64,000 nucleotides of DNA from Atopsyche davidsoni (Eukaryota > Arthropoda > Insecta > Trichoptera > Hydrobiosidae): positions 7,292,001 through 7,356,000 of the forward strand of contig JAILWY010000009.1 of assembly GCA_022113835.1 (NCBI GenBank), given 5' to 3'. Position numbers and translations under genes: made by a program. Shown piece by piece: positions 25,255-36,974 of the stretch. Position 1 is the stretch's first letter. Every line of letters starts with the position of its first letter. The notes beneath the pieces were generated by a model, which was given only the letters and a program-made list of their open reading frames with translations, searched no databases and was not told the DNA's origin.

Positions 25255-25570
25255 CGCTATTTATTCATCGATTTTATGCGATGCTACCGTGTGGTTCTGG
25301 TGTGCCATACAAATAACATTAGATAGCGACAACCTGTAACCAGGCGATCCGCTATACATTTTACATACACCCGGCGTGTACATCGATGTCATCTAATTTA
25401 ACGATATTGTCCCTAGCGAGCGTCGTGTAGTAATTTTATTATGCCATCAGTCGGGCGGCGACAGGTTTAATGGCTTCCGTCCTCCTCACTCACGGGGGTC
25501 TTGACATGTTCTATCTCTGTTTGCACCCTTCCTCGGTAGTATCAATTTTCTTTTACCCACGTCTCTCTCC
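25255..25570. other. GC island
   Basis: Raised-GC block with TTTATTATGCCATCAG (25435 on) and GTCGGGCGGCGACAGG. An 87-codon plus-strand frame begins at 25470 and runs into A+T-rich DNA; no domain. Confidence 0.35.
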
Positions 25571-26057
25571 TTTTTGTAGTCTCGACTCTAGAACCCACAA
25601 TAAACATCTAAGCCGCACTTTTTATGTTGAATTTATTTTTTTGTGTGTTTTGAATGATGGTATTTTCATGAATCCAATTATGTTACGTGTGTTGTATAAC
25701 GATCACCCTAATTTATTCTACTTTTTTTTGTAAGATTTTTATAAAGAGCATAGGAAATATTTATTTAGCTTTTGTAAAATCTTTGGAAAGCAATTGATGT
25801 TTTGTTATAAATAAAAAAAATACTGACGGGTTATTTCAAAATACAGCATTAGATAAGTAAAATTTTATAAACTCTTTAAAAGTAATTATCGTTGTATTTT
25901 ATAGAAAAAAATGTTTATTCAAGATTTGCAAGCGAAAGAATATGATTTTTGAAGTTTTGTTAATTTAATGAAATCTAGTTCAATAGTCATTTTCGGGAAA
26001 ACTAAATATTTAAAGTTAGATAGGCAAACTAGCTATTGAATCTATGAAGTTTGAGCC

Positions 26058-26100
26058 ATTATTTGTAAACATGGGTTAAATACCCATGTTTACAAATAAT
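26058..26100. repeat. perfect 19+5+19 hairpin with forkhead-type cores
   Basis: Left arm 26058-26076 and right arm 26082-26100 are exact inverted copies. Each arm contains a forkhead-family core, TGTAAACA on the left and TGTTTACA on the right, in opposite orientation. No frame. It could be a dimeric regulatory site, a tiny foldback remnant or a small hairpin RNA seed. Confidence 0.85.
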
Positions 26101-26369
26101 AATTACATTTAAATAATCTAAAAAAACACAAATTAAAGTGTTTAATTATATTCATTAAATTAAATCGATTGAATGATATATAAATAAAAAATTAAAATAA
26201 TAATTTAGGTTTTTGTAATTTGTGAAATTCTTTTGATTTCTAGTTCCATACAAATTCACGTTTCTTTCTATTCCGGATTTAAGAGATATTGCACTCTGTT
26301 TAAAATAAGACAAGCCAAACATCGTAACTTTCTTTACTTAAAATAAATAGCTTTCAATCACTACTAAAG

Positions 26370-26560
26370 TTACCTTCCCGGGTAAAGTGCACTAGCAACA
26401 AAGCCAAGGCTTCGACGCTAAGAGAATCGCAACAAGTAGATCCTCCCAGCGCGAGCCCTCATACTCGTAAAGTCCTGCGAACTTCCTCGAGATTTATAGG
26501 CCGACATCCTGGGATATGAGGGATGCGATGTACGTATGGCAGTGCTTCTGCATTATCTAC
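26370..26560. other. GC island
   Basis: Raised-GC block from CTTCCCGGGTAAAG to GGCCGACATCCTGGG, with the palindrome CCCGGG. No frame of 60 codons. Confidence 0.35.
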
Positions 26561-26773
26561 TAAAAACTAGTTTATTTATACAACAACAGTTATTATTTTA
26601 TGATGTTATTTCATTTTTTTAACAATACCTTTTGATAATAATGTGTAAAATGAGTAATTTATTTAATTGAATTCAAATATAATATTACATTTTTATTAGT
26701 TAAATTTATTACTACAGATTAAAGACTGCATTTTGTATATAGGGATTTAATATTTATAAAAAAATAGATATAT

Positions 26774-26951
26774 AAGGTGTCCCAAATTTTTTTCTTAAAT
26801 GAATCATAAAGTCAATACAATAAGGTAGCCTAAACTTTCAGTTGTCAAATTGTTTTTTTTAAGTGTTCCCAAAACTTTACGGAAAAAATGGCGACAAATT
26901 CAAATCTTGCGTTATTTTTTTATGGACACCCTTATAATTTTGGGACACCTT
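26774..26951. mobile_element. short TIR element, possibly mariner-like
   Basis: Ends are inverted copies: AAGGTGTCCCAAATTTT on the left (from 26774) and ...TTTTGGGACACCTT on the right (to 26951). GGTGTCCCAAA termini are known among mariner-family elements. The interior (about 150 bp) is A+T-rich and non-coding. No clean TA duplication is visible on the right side, so the insertion is decayed or the family assignment is wrong. Confidence 0.5.
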
Positions 26952-27056
26952 TGTAATAAATAAATTATAAACGCAAACTTCTAGTTATAAACTATAATTG
27001 AAGGAAACAACACATTACTATTCTTTCATTCAAATGGGTATCATTCAAACTATCAT

Positions 27057-27060
<4 letters not shown>

Positions 27061-27112
<52 letters not shown>
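27061..27112. repeat. (TA)26 microsatellite
   Basis: Twenty-six uninterrupted TA units. The minus-strand frame with a (YI)n run (27045-27227) is a translation of this repeat and is not a gene. Confidence 0.95.
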
Positions 27113-27117
<5 letters not shown>

Positions 27118-27329
27118 TTATTTAAATGACTATTTACTAATATAGTGAAACTTATCTCGTGGATAAAATAACTCAAAATATAATTGAAATAGACAAAATT
27201 TCTTGTAACGAACATAAATATTTTCAAAGAAATTTTCTAAACATTGTGAGATAACTTGTCATTTAATACACGTAAAACAAACCAAATTTCAGTGCCTGAG
27301 GCTTGTTCGAAAGAAAATATTGATAAGCG

Positions 27330-27830
27330 ATATATTTGGGCAGGGGTGTATTTATTGTGACTTTATTATGCAATGCGTCCCATCGCTTGGACTGGATTGC
27401 CGGGACTCGTCCGCCTCGGGCCTCGGTCGGCGAGCGACTGATTTACATTCGATATGGGATCGCGCCGCATCCAATGGAATATCCCAAATTGAATAACCGC
27501 AAAATAGACTGAGAATCGATTTAGTTTACTATGTTATTTAAGGAGCATCCACGAACTTTGACGGCAGCCGTTCGATTTGAATTTGATACAATTTGCGACG
27601 GTTTGCGTAAACACTTTGCATAGACAGTGAGGTGTTTAAGCAGCTTTGTATGAATATTTACGTGGATTTGGAGCTTGAAACACTTGCCGCCGTTCGAAAT
27701 CCACTTACGCGCTGTTGCTCCGCCGAAATCACAATAAATTCATTTTCCCTCCTACACGCCAAATTTAATTATAATTCTAATATCGTATCTTTGCTCATAT
27801 CCAGACAACGCTGACTGTGATTACCTCACA
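27330..27830. other. GC island
   Basis: Strong island: GGACTCGTCCGCCTCGGGCC then GGTCGGCGAGCGACTG near 27410-27440, with TTTATTATGC at 27362. The 60-codon plus-strand frame in its right part has no domain. Candidate regulatory element. Confidence 0.4.
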
Positions 27831-27999
27831 AGAAAATCTTTATAGTTAACATAAACTCTCATGCAGAATAATATCTTGGACTCCAAAAACAAGATAAGAT
27901 TATAAATTCTCTTCTTCTCAGTACTCATTTTCTGACACGAGATATCATCAAACACCTTCGTTGCCTTTATTAATAACAAATTAATTACGGCTCAGATTA

Positions 28000-28300
28000 T
28001 ATCTTCTTCATTATGAGCGGTGCTAAACGCGTACCTTCCACAGTAAACTTATCCCAGACTTGACACTAATCGCTGGAAGAACGTAAATAAATGATTACGG
28101 TAGGCCAAACTAATTACCGAGTTAATAAGACTTTAAACTATGCACAATATTTACTTGGGAAATTTATATCGCGAGTTGTCAACATGCTACACCGTGTAAT
28201 ATTTGAGCGTAATACAAATTGTTTAACTATGCCTGACTTGACGCCACCAGAGAGAAATACCAGGACTTGGACCAATACGGGGAGAAATTGCAAAATTGCT
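28000..28300. other. weak GC island
   Basis: Mixed composition block with AAATGATTACGGTAGG (Exd/Hox-like TGATTAC) near 28088. An 80-codon plus-strand frame crosses it without a domain. Confidence 0.25.
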
Positions 28301-29439
28301 ATGCTTAAATATTTTATAAAATTTATTTTTTGAACTACACATACAGTTAAAAGGTCTCATTCAATATCATTTTGATATATCTCTTTCGAGTAAAAAATTA
28401 CATTTTTTTTATTCTCGAATATCTTAGTTACATGAATATTTCAATTTATCTTTTTTCGGCTTGCCTTATTATTTTTTATATGCAGAGGGATAACATCACC
28501 TTGTGACTTAATTTAAGGGTTATAAGATGGTTTGTCATTATGGATATGCTTGGTCGAACTACCGCAAAGCAACTGAAGATAGTTTTTAAGGATAATATTT
28601 ATGTTACCACTTTATTTTTTAGTGTTCAAGACGCAGCTGATGCTGTTGATGACATAACTTAGGTGTTTTAACTAATTATCGGTAAATTAACTTCTGTAGG
28701 GAGTGCTTCGCTGTGTGGCTGTAAAATCTTGTTCGTATGAGCGCTGTTGCCTGTTCCCAAAGCAAATATTACTATTAGTATTCGGGCTAGCAATAATTAT
28801 GAAGAGCAAACACCGAATATCGGGTCTTTATGCCGTAGGAAATTAATACGTGATAAGCAATTATAGCGAAAATTTAAATAGTGTACTTAGTTTACTTGAT
28901 AAATAAGGCATTAATGATTCAAATACTTCATGGTGTTGTCTTTGCATCAACAAACCTGAGTATGCTAAATTAATGTTTATCTCACCAAATACTTTGTTTG
29001 ATTTCCGAATTTAGAAATTCAAGTCTTGTATCTATTTATATATCATTGGAATTTTTATTTTATAACGTTTAATAACGTTTTATAACCAAAATAATACCGG
29101 GGTTACTGATGTAGGGAGAATATTTTGTATTTTGTAAAAATAATTATCTGTCTATTAATTCAACTAAAAAGCAAAATTTTGTTTCATATAATATTTAATT
29201 ATTTCCTTGTTTGTCTATGAAACTGAACATAAACGCAAAAGCATACATTTTATTGTGACCCTGATTCTTAGAGAATATAATGGGTTATAAATTAATTATT
29301 CAGATACTCAAAGTTTAGATGTCTTATTTTATTCATTATATAAACCTTTACTTTTTATTTGCCTAGTCACAAGATTTTACCAATAAGCTTAGAGAATACG
29401 GGAAACTAGAAATAATATCGATCAGCGTGTAACTGACTT

Positions 29440-29800
29440 ATTTTTCAATTTGTCATTTGCCGCTCCTGCCCTTCGGCGTCACCTGCGACAGTCGTCACGG
29501 CGATCTGTGTTATTTCGTTATTGGATATTTGGAGGCTCCACTATCTCTGGTGGTTGTACGAATGTACCCTCCTGAATGTGCCTGGCTGTAGGTGCCCGGA
29601 TGAATGTTCCAGCGAGCTGGCGTGGGAGGCGATCCCCCCGACATCAGGAAATGTCAAGGTCGGCGCGGCTCCTCAGCGAAGTCGCTATTCGAGATTCTCC
29701 ACGTCAGGTAAAACGTCCAACTTGGTGAATAGTTTAAACATTAACGGGAAGTATTTATTCATAAAGGCGTACAGTGGATGAAAGTTAGCGTAGCTTTTTG
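29440..29800. other. GC island
   Basis: Raised-GC block including GCCGCTCCTGCCCTTCGGCG and GGGAGGCGATCCCCCCGAC. Frames on both strands (86 plus, 84 minus) overlap and carry no domain. Confidence 0.35.
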
Positions 29801-30284
29801 CATTATTCATTTCAATGAAATTTGTTTTACGTTGCCCTAATTTGACTTTTTTCATGCTGTAAATTGATTGCATATAAATACTATTTGTATGTGCAAAAAT
29901 ATATTCATAAGAGATCTTTTTCTCTTTAATTTTACACATAAAAATTTAACTCTGTCGATGATTAATTATTATACCAAACGATCCTTACAACTATATGGAC
30001 ACATCAAAAATAAGTTTCGCTTGTTAAAAATCACTTAATACAATCGATGATTATTGTAATCGTATTAAAACACACTACAAAATACATAGATGAATAGTTA
30101 GCAAATATAGTAGAGAAACAGTAAATTTATATCGCGTGGAAGTATAACAGCATAAGGTATCACTACGTGCAGCACATTGCAAGTATACAGTTGAAAGATA
30201 GAGCACAGCGATACATCTTCTACATTCATAGATGATACATCGATGTGGAATCTTGAAATTAGTTACCATTGAAATGGATTGTTC

Positions 30285-30620
30285 CTAGGTCCGCCCGGCG
30301 CGGACGGGCGGGGGGTGCGGGGTTGCGGGGGTTGCGAGGGGGGTTGCGGGGGGGGTTGCGGGGGGTGCGGGGTTGCGGGGGTTGCGGGGGGTGCGGGGTT
30401 GCGGGGGTTGCGGGGGGGGGGTTGCGGGGGGGGTTGCGGGGGGTGCGGGGTTGCGGGGGTTGCGGGGGGTGCGGGGGTTGCGGGGGTGGGGGTAGCGGGG
30501 GTGCGAGTCGGGGGGTGCCACGCCCGCGGCGGGGGAGGGGGCTCCCCGGAGTGACGTAGCAACTATTGCGGGACGCCACTTTTCGGTTTGAAAATTGCGC
30601 CAACTCCTGGAAAGCGCAGA
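30285..30620. other. extreme GC island around a G-rich minisatellite
   Basis: The most GC-rich part of the window. It opens with GTCCGCCCGGCGCGGAC, a small hairpin, passes through the minisatellite (listed separately), then GCGGCGGGGGAGGGGGCTCC, and ends with a CRE-like GTGACGTAG (30551-30559) and TTGCGGGACGCC. Pro/Thr-rich (minus) and Gly-rich (plus) frames of 78 to 127 codons in five registers are low-complexity translations. Confidence 0.6.
30310..30510 (+). repeat. G-rich minisatellite, about 26-bp unit
   Basis: Tandem runs of 4 to 9 G separated by TTGC or TGC. The recurring unit is G6-TGC-G4-TTGC-G5-TTGC (26 nt). The TGC that marks the unit recurs at 30316, 30366, 30392 and 30444, that is at multiples of about 26. 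The plus strand has almost no A and every C is in GC; strand asymmetry is near complete, so G-quadruplex or R-loop formation is likely. Not coding. Confidence 0.9.
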
Positions 30621-32289
30621 ATGTAATATTCAGGAGGTACATAATTAAGTTTGTTTTGGAATTTATTTCCGAACTTACCCGGACTAGGCAGTAAAGTTCT
30701 CCGAGCCCACTTGCTCAGTTTTTACGGTCTCTTTTTTCATGCGTCATTCTACTTGCCTATTTTATTTGAAATGCTTTTTTTTATAAACGAGGGCATTACT
30801 AAACGGCTGAGTTGTAGAGCGATCTCCATGAAACTGTAGAAACAACTTACTCTTTAAATTCTATGCATATTGATATTTTTTACAGAAATTCTAGAGACCT
30901 TTACTGATGGTGCGGCTCAAAATGTTTTATTTTTTTAAAAATCAAAGTTATGTTTAATTTATGTTTTTTTTTTTTTAATTTTATTGCAACTTTTATTGGA
31001 TAGCATTATATATGAAAGTAACCGATTTTTTATAACGAAAAGTATAAGATATATTTAATAATCTTGACAGAAAGTACATGGTGTTATTCCATGTTAATAT
31101 TATTTTTTCATTAAATTATTTACTGTGTTCCCACTTTTTACTTATTGACGATGCCATCATAGCATTCAAACAAAACTGGTTGCGTTAGTAAATTAAATAA
31201 TTGGTAAACTCTTTATATTATTCTCTTAATAGTATATAAAAAAATTCAGATTGTAGTTATATATCAGTTTGTATTTTTCTGTTGTTGCATAGTATCAACT
31301 ACAAAGAAGTATTTTTTTATAAATATAAAAAATTATTATTAAATTCAAATGCACGTAGTGGTCATATATTAAGGTAGTTTTTTTTTGTACACGGAGATCA
31401 CAGGTGTACTTTTTATAAACTGTAAAACTCTTTCCTTGGAAAGATAAAAGAACACATAGAAAAAAGTCATTGCTTCTTGTATGAGTCTCTTAGGTGCGAT
31501 AATCTGAATATAGGTTGTCCTAAAATCGAGACACCTTGGCTAGATTTTGCTTTGTCTTCCATGACTTTCAATACCCTTTAAGAAGAAAAATTATGCTGTA
31601 AAAACTCAGGAGGTTTTACGTAAAAAAAAAATCAATACACAGGTGTGCTAGATGAAAATTCTAAATTATTATCAAATGTACTATTTTTCAAATATTACAC
31701 GCACTGGTTTACGCGATTATTTATTGACTGATTAATTACAAAGCATCACTCTTTTTGGTGTGTTTATAGTTGTAAAAGTAATGCTTAATTTAGTTTTATA
31801 TTAAAATATTTGACACTTAATTTTTAACATATAATGATATGATTAAATAATTCATCCTGTAGAGCGATATTTTTTTTCTGTTCACAGATATTTTATCATT
31901 TATCATTTATTATTAATTTTGTGTATAATTGAAAATATACCTCGTTGTAATATAGTCAATACTTAATTAAAGCCAATAAATAATTACTAAGCACAGGTTA
32001 TCATAAGTTTGCACTCGAAAAATATTGATTACTATGAATGTATTTTAGTTTATCCAATGTAATTAGTATGCTTTTAAAATTATTAAAAAACCTTTTTAAA
32101 ATTATTTACCTTTTAAGAGTCAGAAAATATTTTTTTTAGAGTTTGTGTGGTTGAGTTTTTGAAATCACCATATTTGAATTCTTATATATCGTCTTTTTAA
32201 CTAAGCAAGAGTAAGTTATGAGACTTTTGATATTTTTGAGAATTTGTATTTGAGTTGCATCAGTTATGTGTACTCTGGTAACATAGTCA

Positions 32290-32477
32290 TTGTCATCACG
32301 TGAGTTCCTCTCGCTGAAACCACAGGGCTGGTTCTTGTTTGCCAGCAGAGGCAAGTTCCGACCGACGCCAGTACCCAGTCGGTGTCAGCGGAAAGGGCCT
32401 GCGGCGACACCGACAGCCCTAAGCGACTACAGGCTACGAGGCCGCCCCGACCGCGAATCGCTTGCTGGCCCTCGCCT
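32290..32477. other. GC island abutting the tandem array
   Basis: CpG-rich block with AGTCGGTGTCAGCGGAAAGG and GGCCGCCCCGACCGCGAATC. Overlapping frames on both strands (89 and 72 minus, 77 plus) have no domain. It joins the first unit of the array at GGCTGCACGTGCAC. Confidence 0.4.
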
Positions 32478-33077
32478 GGCTGCACGTGCACACGTTCTAT
32501 ACCTGAAGGATGGCCTGTACTAATTTGCAACATTTAATACTGCTCTTGCACTGCAGTTATTGCTAACGCCTATAAGACAAGCGTGGCTCATACGCCGAAT
32601 AAAAATATTTTTCCTTTGACTCGAAAAACGTTTGCATGTTTACATCCGATACGTACTTATATGCATGGCTGCACGTGCACACGTTCTATACCTGAAAGAT
32701 GACCGGTACTAATTTGCAACATTTGGTTACTAAACGTATCGGAATACTGCTCTTGCACTGCAGTTATTGCTAACGCCTATAAGACAAGCGTGGCTTATAC
32801 GCCGATTAAAAATATTTTTCTTTCGAGTCGAAAAACGTTTGCATGTTTAGATCCAATACGAACTTACATGCATAGCTGCACGTGCACACGTTCTATACCT
32901 TAAGGATGGCCGGTACTAATTTGCAACATTTGGTTACTAAACGTATCGGAATACTGCTCATGTACTGCAGTTATTGTTAACGCCTTTAAGACAAGCGTGG
33001 CTCATACGTCGATTAAAAATATTTTTCCTTTGACTCAAAAAACGTTTGCCTGTAATTTGCGCTACGTAATTACACGA
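32478..33077 (+). repeat. three-copy 207-bp tandem array
   Basis: Units start at 32478, 32667 and 32874 with GGCTGCACGTGCACACG (AGCTG in the third). Units 2 and 1 are 207 and 189 bp; unit 1 lacks an 18-bp segment, GGTTACTAAACGTATCGG, present in the other two. The third decays after about 33055. Copies are roughly 90 percent alike by eye. Each contains TGCACGTGCA, a 10-bp palindrome with a CACGTG E-box (32483, 32672, 32879), and a conserved GACAAGCGTGGC. Non-coding. Satellite-like, or a tandemly duplicated regulatory module. Confidence 0.92.
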
Positions 33078-33359
33078 AGTGGGTGTACCTTTGATAATAT
33101 AAACAGCAAAGAAGAATAATATTTTTTAGGTTGGCATCGATTCAAATTTTTTTGCAGTAACTTCCAGCAGCATGTATTTGCGTGTTTAAAAAATTAAGAA
33201 ACTTACAAGGGATATTACATTCTTAACAATAATCTTATTTCATCGTATGATTACATTTTAATGCTTACAAAAACTTAACAACTGCGTCGTACAATGTTGA
33301 ATGAGTAAGTAATAATATTTCATACCGTTCAGACTAAGATTTATTACAAAGTTCATACT

Positions 33360-33540
33360 AAATGAGGCAGGGTTGAGCTCAAAGCGGGCAGGTGCTGGCG
33401 TTGTAATAGTTGATGCTCTTATTTTAAAGCTTCTTGTGGAACGTAGATAGTCGCCGGTGTGTGAGAAACTGCACTCCAACTTTCCAGACTGAGCGGGTAT
33501 CTCCAGAGCATGCAAGCCGGGATTTTTTAGCATGCTGATT
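33360..33540. other. GC island
   Basis: Raised-GC block with AAGCGGGCAGGTGCTGGCG and GACTGAGCGGGTATCTCC. A 107-codon minus-strand frame spans it; no domain and no good splice boundaries. Confidence 0.3.
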
Positions 33541-34469
33541 AACAATTCAGCCCTAACTACAATCTTTATAACTTGTTTCATTTGTATTCAAATATTAAAT
33601 TACACATTTTGTTTAATTTTATCTACTGAATTTAAATAGTAGACTCAGAAACGACTGCAAAGTTTTTTTAATTGGTTTTTTTGTGAAAGTTTTTAACCAA
33701 GAAACCAAGTGTCCTTAAAACTTGAAATATAATATTTTTAATTGAATATAATTTAGAATATGGATCATTTTCATAATAGAAAGTCTTTTTTTGTTTTTTT
33801 TTTAAATTTATTAATAAATAATAAGATCAAAACAATATAATTTCTAGGCATGTGAGAATAACAAATTTTTAATGACTTTTTAATTTTTTTAATCTTATTG
33901 TATCGCTTACATATTTGACGTACTAATAAAATTGTCGAATTATTAAATAACATATTTCATTATTAAGAATACTAAAAATTTATATTTACCATTACAATAG
34001 ATTAGAATGGTAAATTTGATTACTTCAAACAGAAAACTTACAAAAAATGTTTATTTAATAATGAATAATCTAAATAATCACTTTTAAGTTTAAATAAAAT
34101 TCAAATTAAAATTTATTAATATAAATGAAAAAAAATAACGAACCCTTAAAAATAATTTCAGTTGTTTGCTGTTTTAACCAATTAATTAATTCTAAGAATA
34201 TCTCGAGAAATATTTATATGCGTGGTTTTGCATTTCTATAATAATTATTTGAGCGTGGATTCCTTAAATATCTTTTTATATTTGAGATAATATGATGTTG
34301 TGTATAATAGCACTGATTCGCAATAATGTTAATTTTATACCTTATTACTTTAGTATTAAATATATTCAAAAAATGTAAATTATAATTGTATATATTTTTC
34401 TAAAAATATTTCAGAAGAATATTTATTCTATAGAAACTATTTGAAACAATACTAAATTCAATCAGTATA

Positions 34470-34690
34470 AGACATCGTTGACTGCTCTATTTGAAAAGGC
34501 TCGCACAATAAGCTAGAAAAAATGCATTTCCAATATCGCAATCCAAGAACTGCGTACGGACTGGTCGAGTAACAATACCTTTCAGCTTCACTCAGATTGG
34601 ATCGTTCATAGCCGGTGCTCTTGAAAAATGGCGGAGACTCCCCCATTGGACACGGAAGAAATTCAATTATCACAAAAAATATATACGCCG
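34470..34690. other. weak GC island
   Basis: Mixed-composition block, GTGCTCTTGAAAAATGGCGG being its most GC-rich part. A 71-codon minus-strand frame covers it without a recognisable domain. Confidence 0.25.
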
Positions 34691-34984
34691 CTCTATGAGA
34701 CTACAACCAAAATGTAATAAAAACAATACTTTTTGTATGAATATGATTACTATGCGAGGTAAACAAATTTAATAAACGCATCAATGATGGAATTGAATTC
34801 AGTTACTATTCAACTTTCAAAATAAAAAATTTAAACAAATTAACGTTAAATTGATCAAAATGCCTTTTTTATGAATTGTGGTAGACACTTGACATGTCAA
34901 AAATATGGTGTTAATAATTTTTGACAAGTAACACTTACTGACAACAGTTTTTATTTTTGTTGTGTCGATAAAAACGAATAACTC

Positions 34985-35300
34985 CCAAATGTTTTTTTGC
35001 CGCTCTCATCTATCTAAAGGTCTCATGATGCAGGGTTTTTTTTCTTCTTCCGTGGATAGTCGTCCACGTTCTGGTGGAAGCTGGTGTGGCTGCGGGATTA
35101 CGCGGGCGGGGCTGCAGCTCGGCCGCTGCGCCCGCCACACGTTGCCGAGAATTAGAATATTTGGATAACATTTTGCGAGCACATGTGGCCGCGTGTCTTA
35201 CTTTTTATTGCGGGGTGTTTTGTCATGCGCTGATGTTATTTCCCAGTCTATGGTTTGTTTTGCGTGTTTATTCCGCGCTTTTACTGCTCTTTTTTGCGGA
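34985..35300. other. GC island
   Basis: Core at about 35080-35150: CTGGTGTGGCTGCGGGATTA, CGCGGGCGGGGCTGCAGC. A plus-strand frame of 134 codons (35074-35478) starts here and continues into T-rich DNA as a Leu/Phe-rich hydrophobic stretch; no domain is recognised, and I read it as chance. Confidence 0.35.
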
Positions 35301-35645
35301 AGAGAATTTTATAGCCACAGAGCTTACGATTTTTTTTTACATGTTGTATTCACTTGATATAATTACCATAACAAAGCACGGTGCAGTGTTTTTGGAGTTT
35401 TGCTGTTTTTATTTGTGTTGCAGTTTAGTGTTAATTAATTGTAGCAATTATATTTATATGAATGAAGCAAAAATTTAAGGTAACAAAAATACAAAAAAAT
35501 ATCATAGGATTTATAAATATAGTTTGCATGAACGTGCAACAAATATAAGCAATTTTAAAGTAAAACATAAAAAACAATATTATTTTCATTATTAATTTTT
35601 GTGAAGACCGTCTCACAGGAAGTAAGATTTTTCCTATACAGGTTT

Positions 35646-35864
35646 TATTGATTGATAATGATTAAGTACATTTTTTCATATATTGAAAATTGATTAAATA
35701 AACTCTTAGAAAAATATCACCGTGATTTGTGTGGGATGCACCGGCCATGTAAGCTTGGGGATGTGGGTTCATATCCCACACAAATCACGATGATATTTTT
35801 CTAAGAGTTTTTTTAATCAATTTTCAATATATGAAAAAATGTACTTAATCATTATCAATCAATA
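35646..35864. mobile_element. foldback element, family 1 copy B, with tRNA-like loop
   Basis: Arms 35646-35737 and 35773-35864 (92 bp each) are inverted copies with two mismatches around a 35-nt loop. Arm sequence matches the element at 11823-12008 (about 80 percent over the shared 66 bp), so it is the same family and this copy is the more intact. The loop junction contains GTGGG-TTCATAT-CCCAC (35763-35779), shaped like a tRNA T arm and matching the Pol III B box GGTTCRANTCC except at one base. No transposase. Confidence 0.85.
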
Positions 35865-36279
35865 TTATTTTCAAAATAATTTTTCATTATAATTTTAAAT
35901 TACTTTAAGTTTCATAATACTCAATGGTTTAAATTAAACTTCCGGTATTAACGTATCGATAAAATATAAATTGTGGTTTTTATAAGCAAAAAGAGAGCTT
36001 ACAAGCCCAAAATAGTACAAAAACCAATCTATGTTTTGTATTTGACAGCTAATCGACTGTTGATTTCTTTGATTAGCCATTTGGAAAGGCTGGTATTGAT
36101 TCAAGTCAGGTTACACTGACTCAGCGTATTTTCCAGCAAATAAATTCAAATGCTCATAATGAATCACAGCTTATAATTTGTAGTATCGTAGAACAGTATC
36201 AGTATATGGAAAGGCGCATTCAATCACAGTGCCTTTACTTATCACTTACACTTAATTATATAGTCATCAATTATTCCTA

Positions 36280-36510
36280 GAATATAGACTGACTGCATGG
36301 GTACCGGGTACCCTCCTGAATGCACGCGTCGGCTCCCTCCAGGGGGAGGTCCGGCCCGCCTTGCTGCCCCTGGTGGTCCCCAGGATCGCCCGACCTCACG
36401 TCTAACCAATAAACCATCCGCCCATGGTTTTAATTTCTGTCCCTTGGAGCGGAACGCCATACTGAGAGCCTAATAAAGCCATTAACCCGCGCTGTAATAA
36501 TTTAGTGCCT
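36280..36510. other. GC island
   Basis: GC-rich block with GGCTCCCTCCAGGGGGAGGT and CCAATAAACCATCCGCCCAT. Two minus-strand frames in different registers (72 and 64 codons) have no domain. Confidence 0.35.
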
Positions 36511-36974
36511 AGTTTTTTTTGGTAAAAATTTAATATCAGTAATGAATAACGAAGGGTTTGGCATAATTTTGATTTCCACGAACGAATAAAAAACACCTTA
36601 TATTATGAAATATGGAAATTGTGTTTGTAATCTTACAAGTTTCAAAAAATATTTTTTGTTGTTTGTAATTAATTTAAATCAAATGGAAAAAAATATACTT
36701 ACAATACAAAGAATTTTTGTTTTAATATGAAGAGAATTATAGATCTAAAAACTTATGCTGTTTTATTTATCTATCCTATTTAAAATCTTACTTTAATTTT
36801 TAGTTCGAAACATTTTTGATTTTATCTAAATATAAAAGTAAATATAAATATATTTGATCAGGTACGATGAATGCATAGTAAAATAAATTTCAGCTTTATC
36901 GTGTATTATTAAATATAAGTAGTGTTTTTACAATTCAATATTTTTAGTTCAGTGAATTTATATAATTATGCTTG

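Larger units (their letters stand above)
20001..30284. other. A+T-rich background with scattered GC islands, part 3
   Basis: Apart from listed features this is A+T-rich DNA. Intervals such as 21320-22180, 24500-25250, 25740-26370 and 28310-29440 contain only A/T-biased short frames without domains. No RNA gene was recognised. Confidence 0.7.

Noticed and set aside
30259..30642. Proline-rich 127-codon minus-strand frame and Gly-rich plus-strand frames
   Set aside because: They are translations of the G-rich minisatellite in five registers; none extends into normal sequence.
35074..35478. 134-codon plus-strand frame
   Set aside because: Second half is a T-rich hydrophobic run; no domain, start context or splice boundaries.
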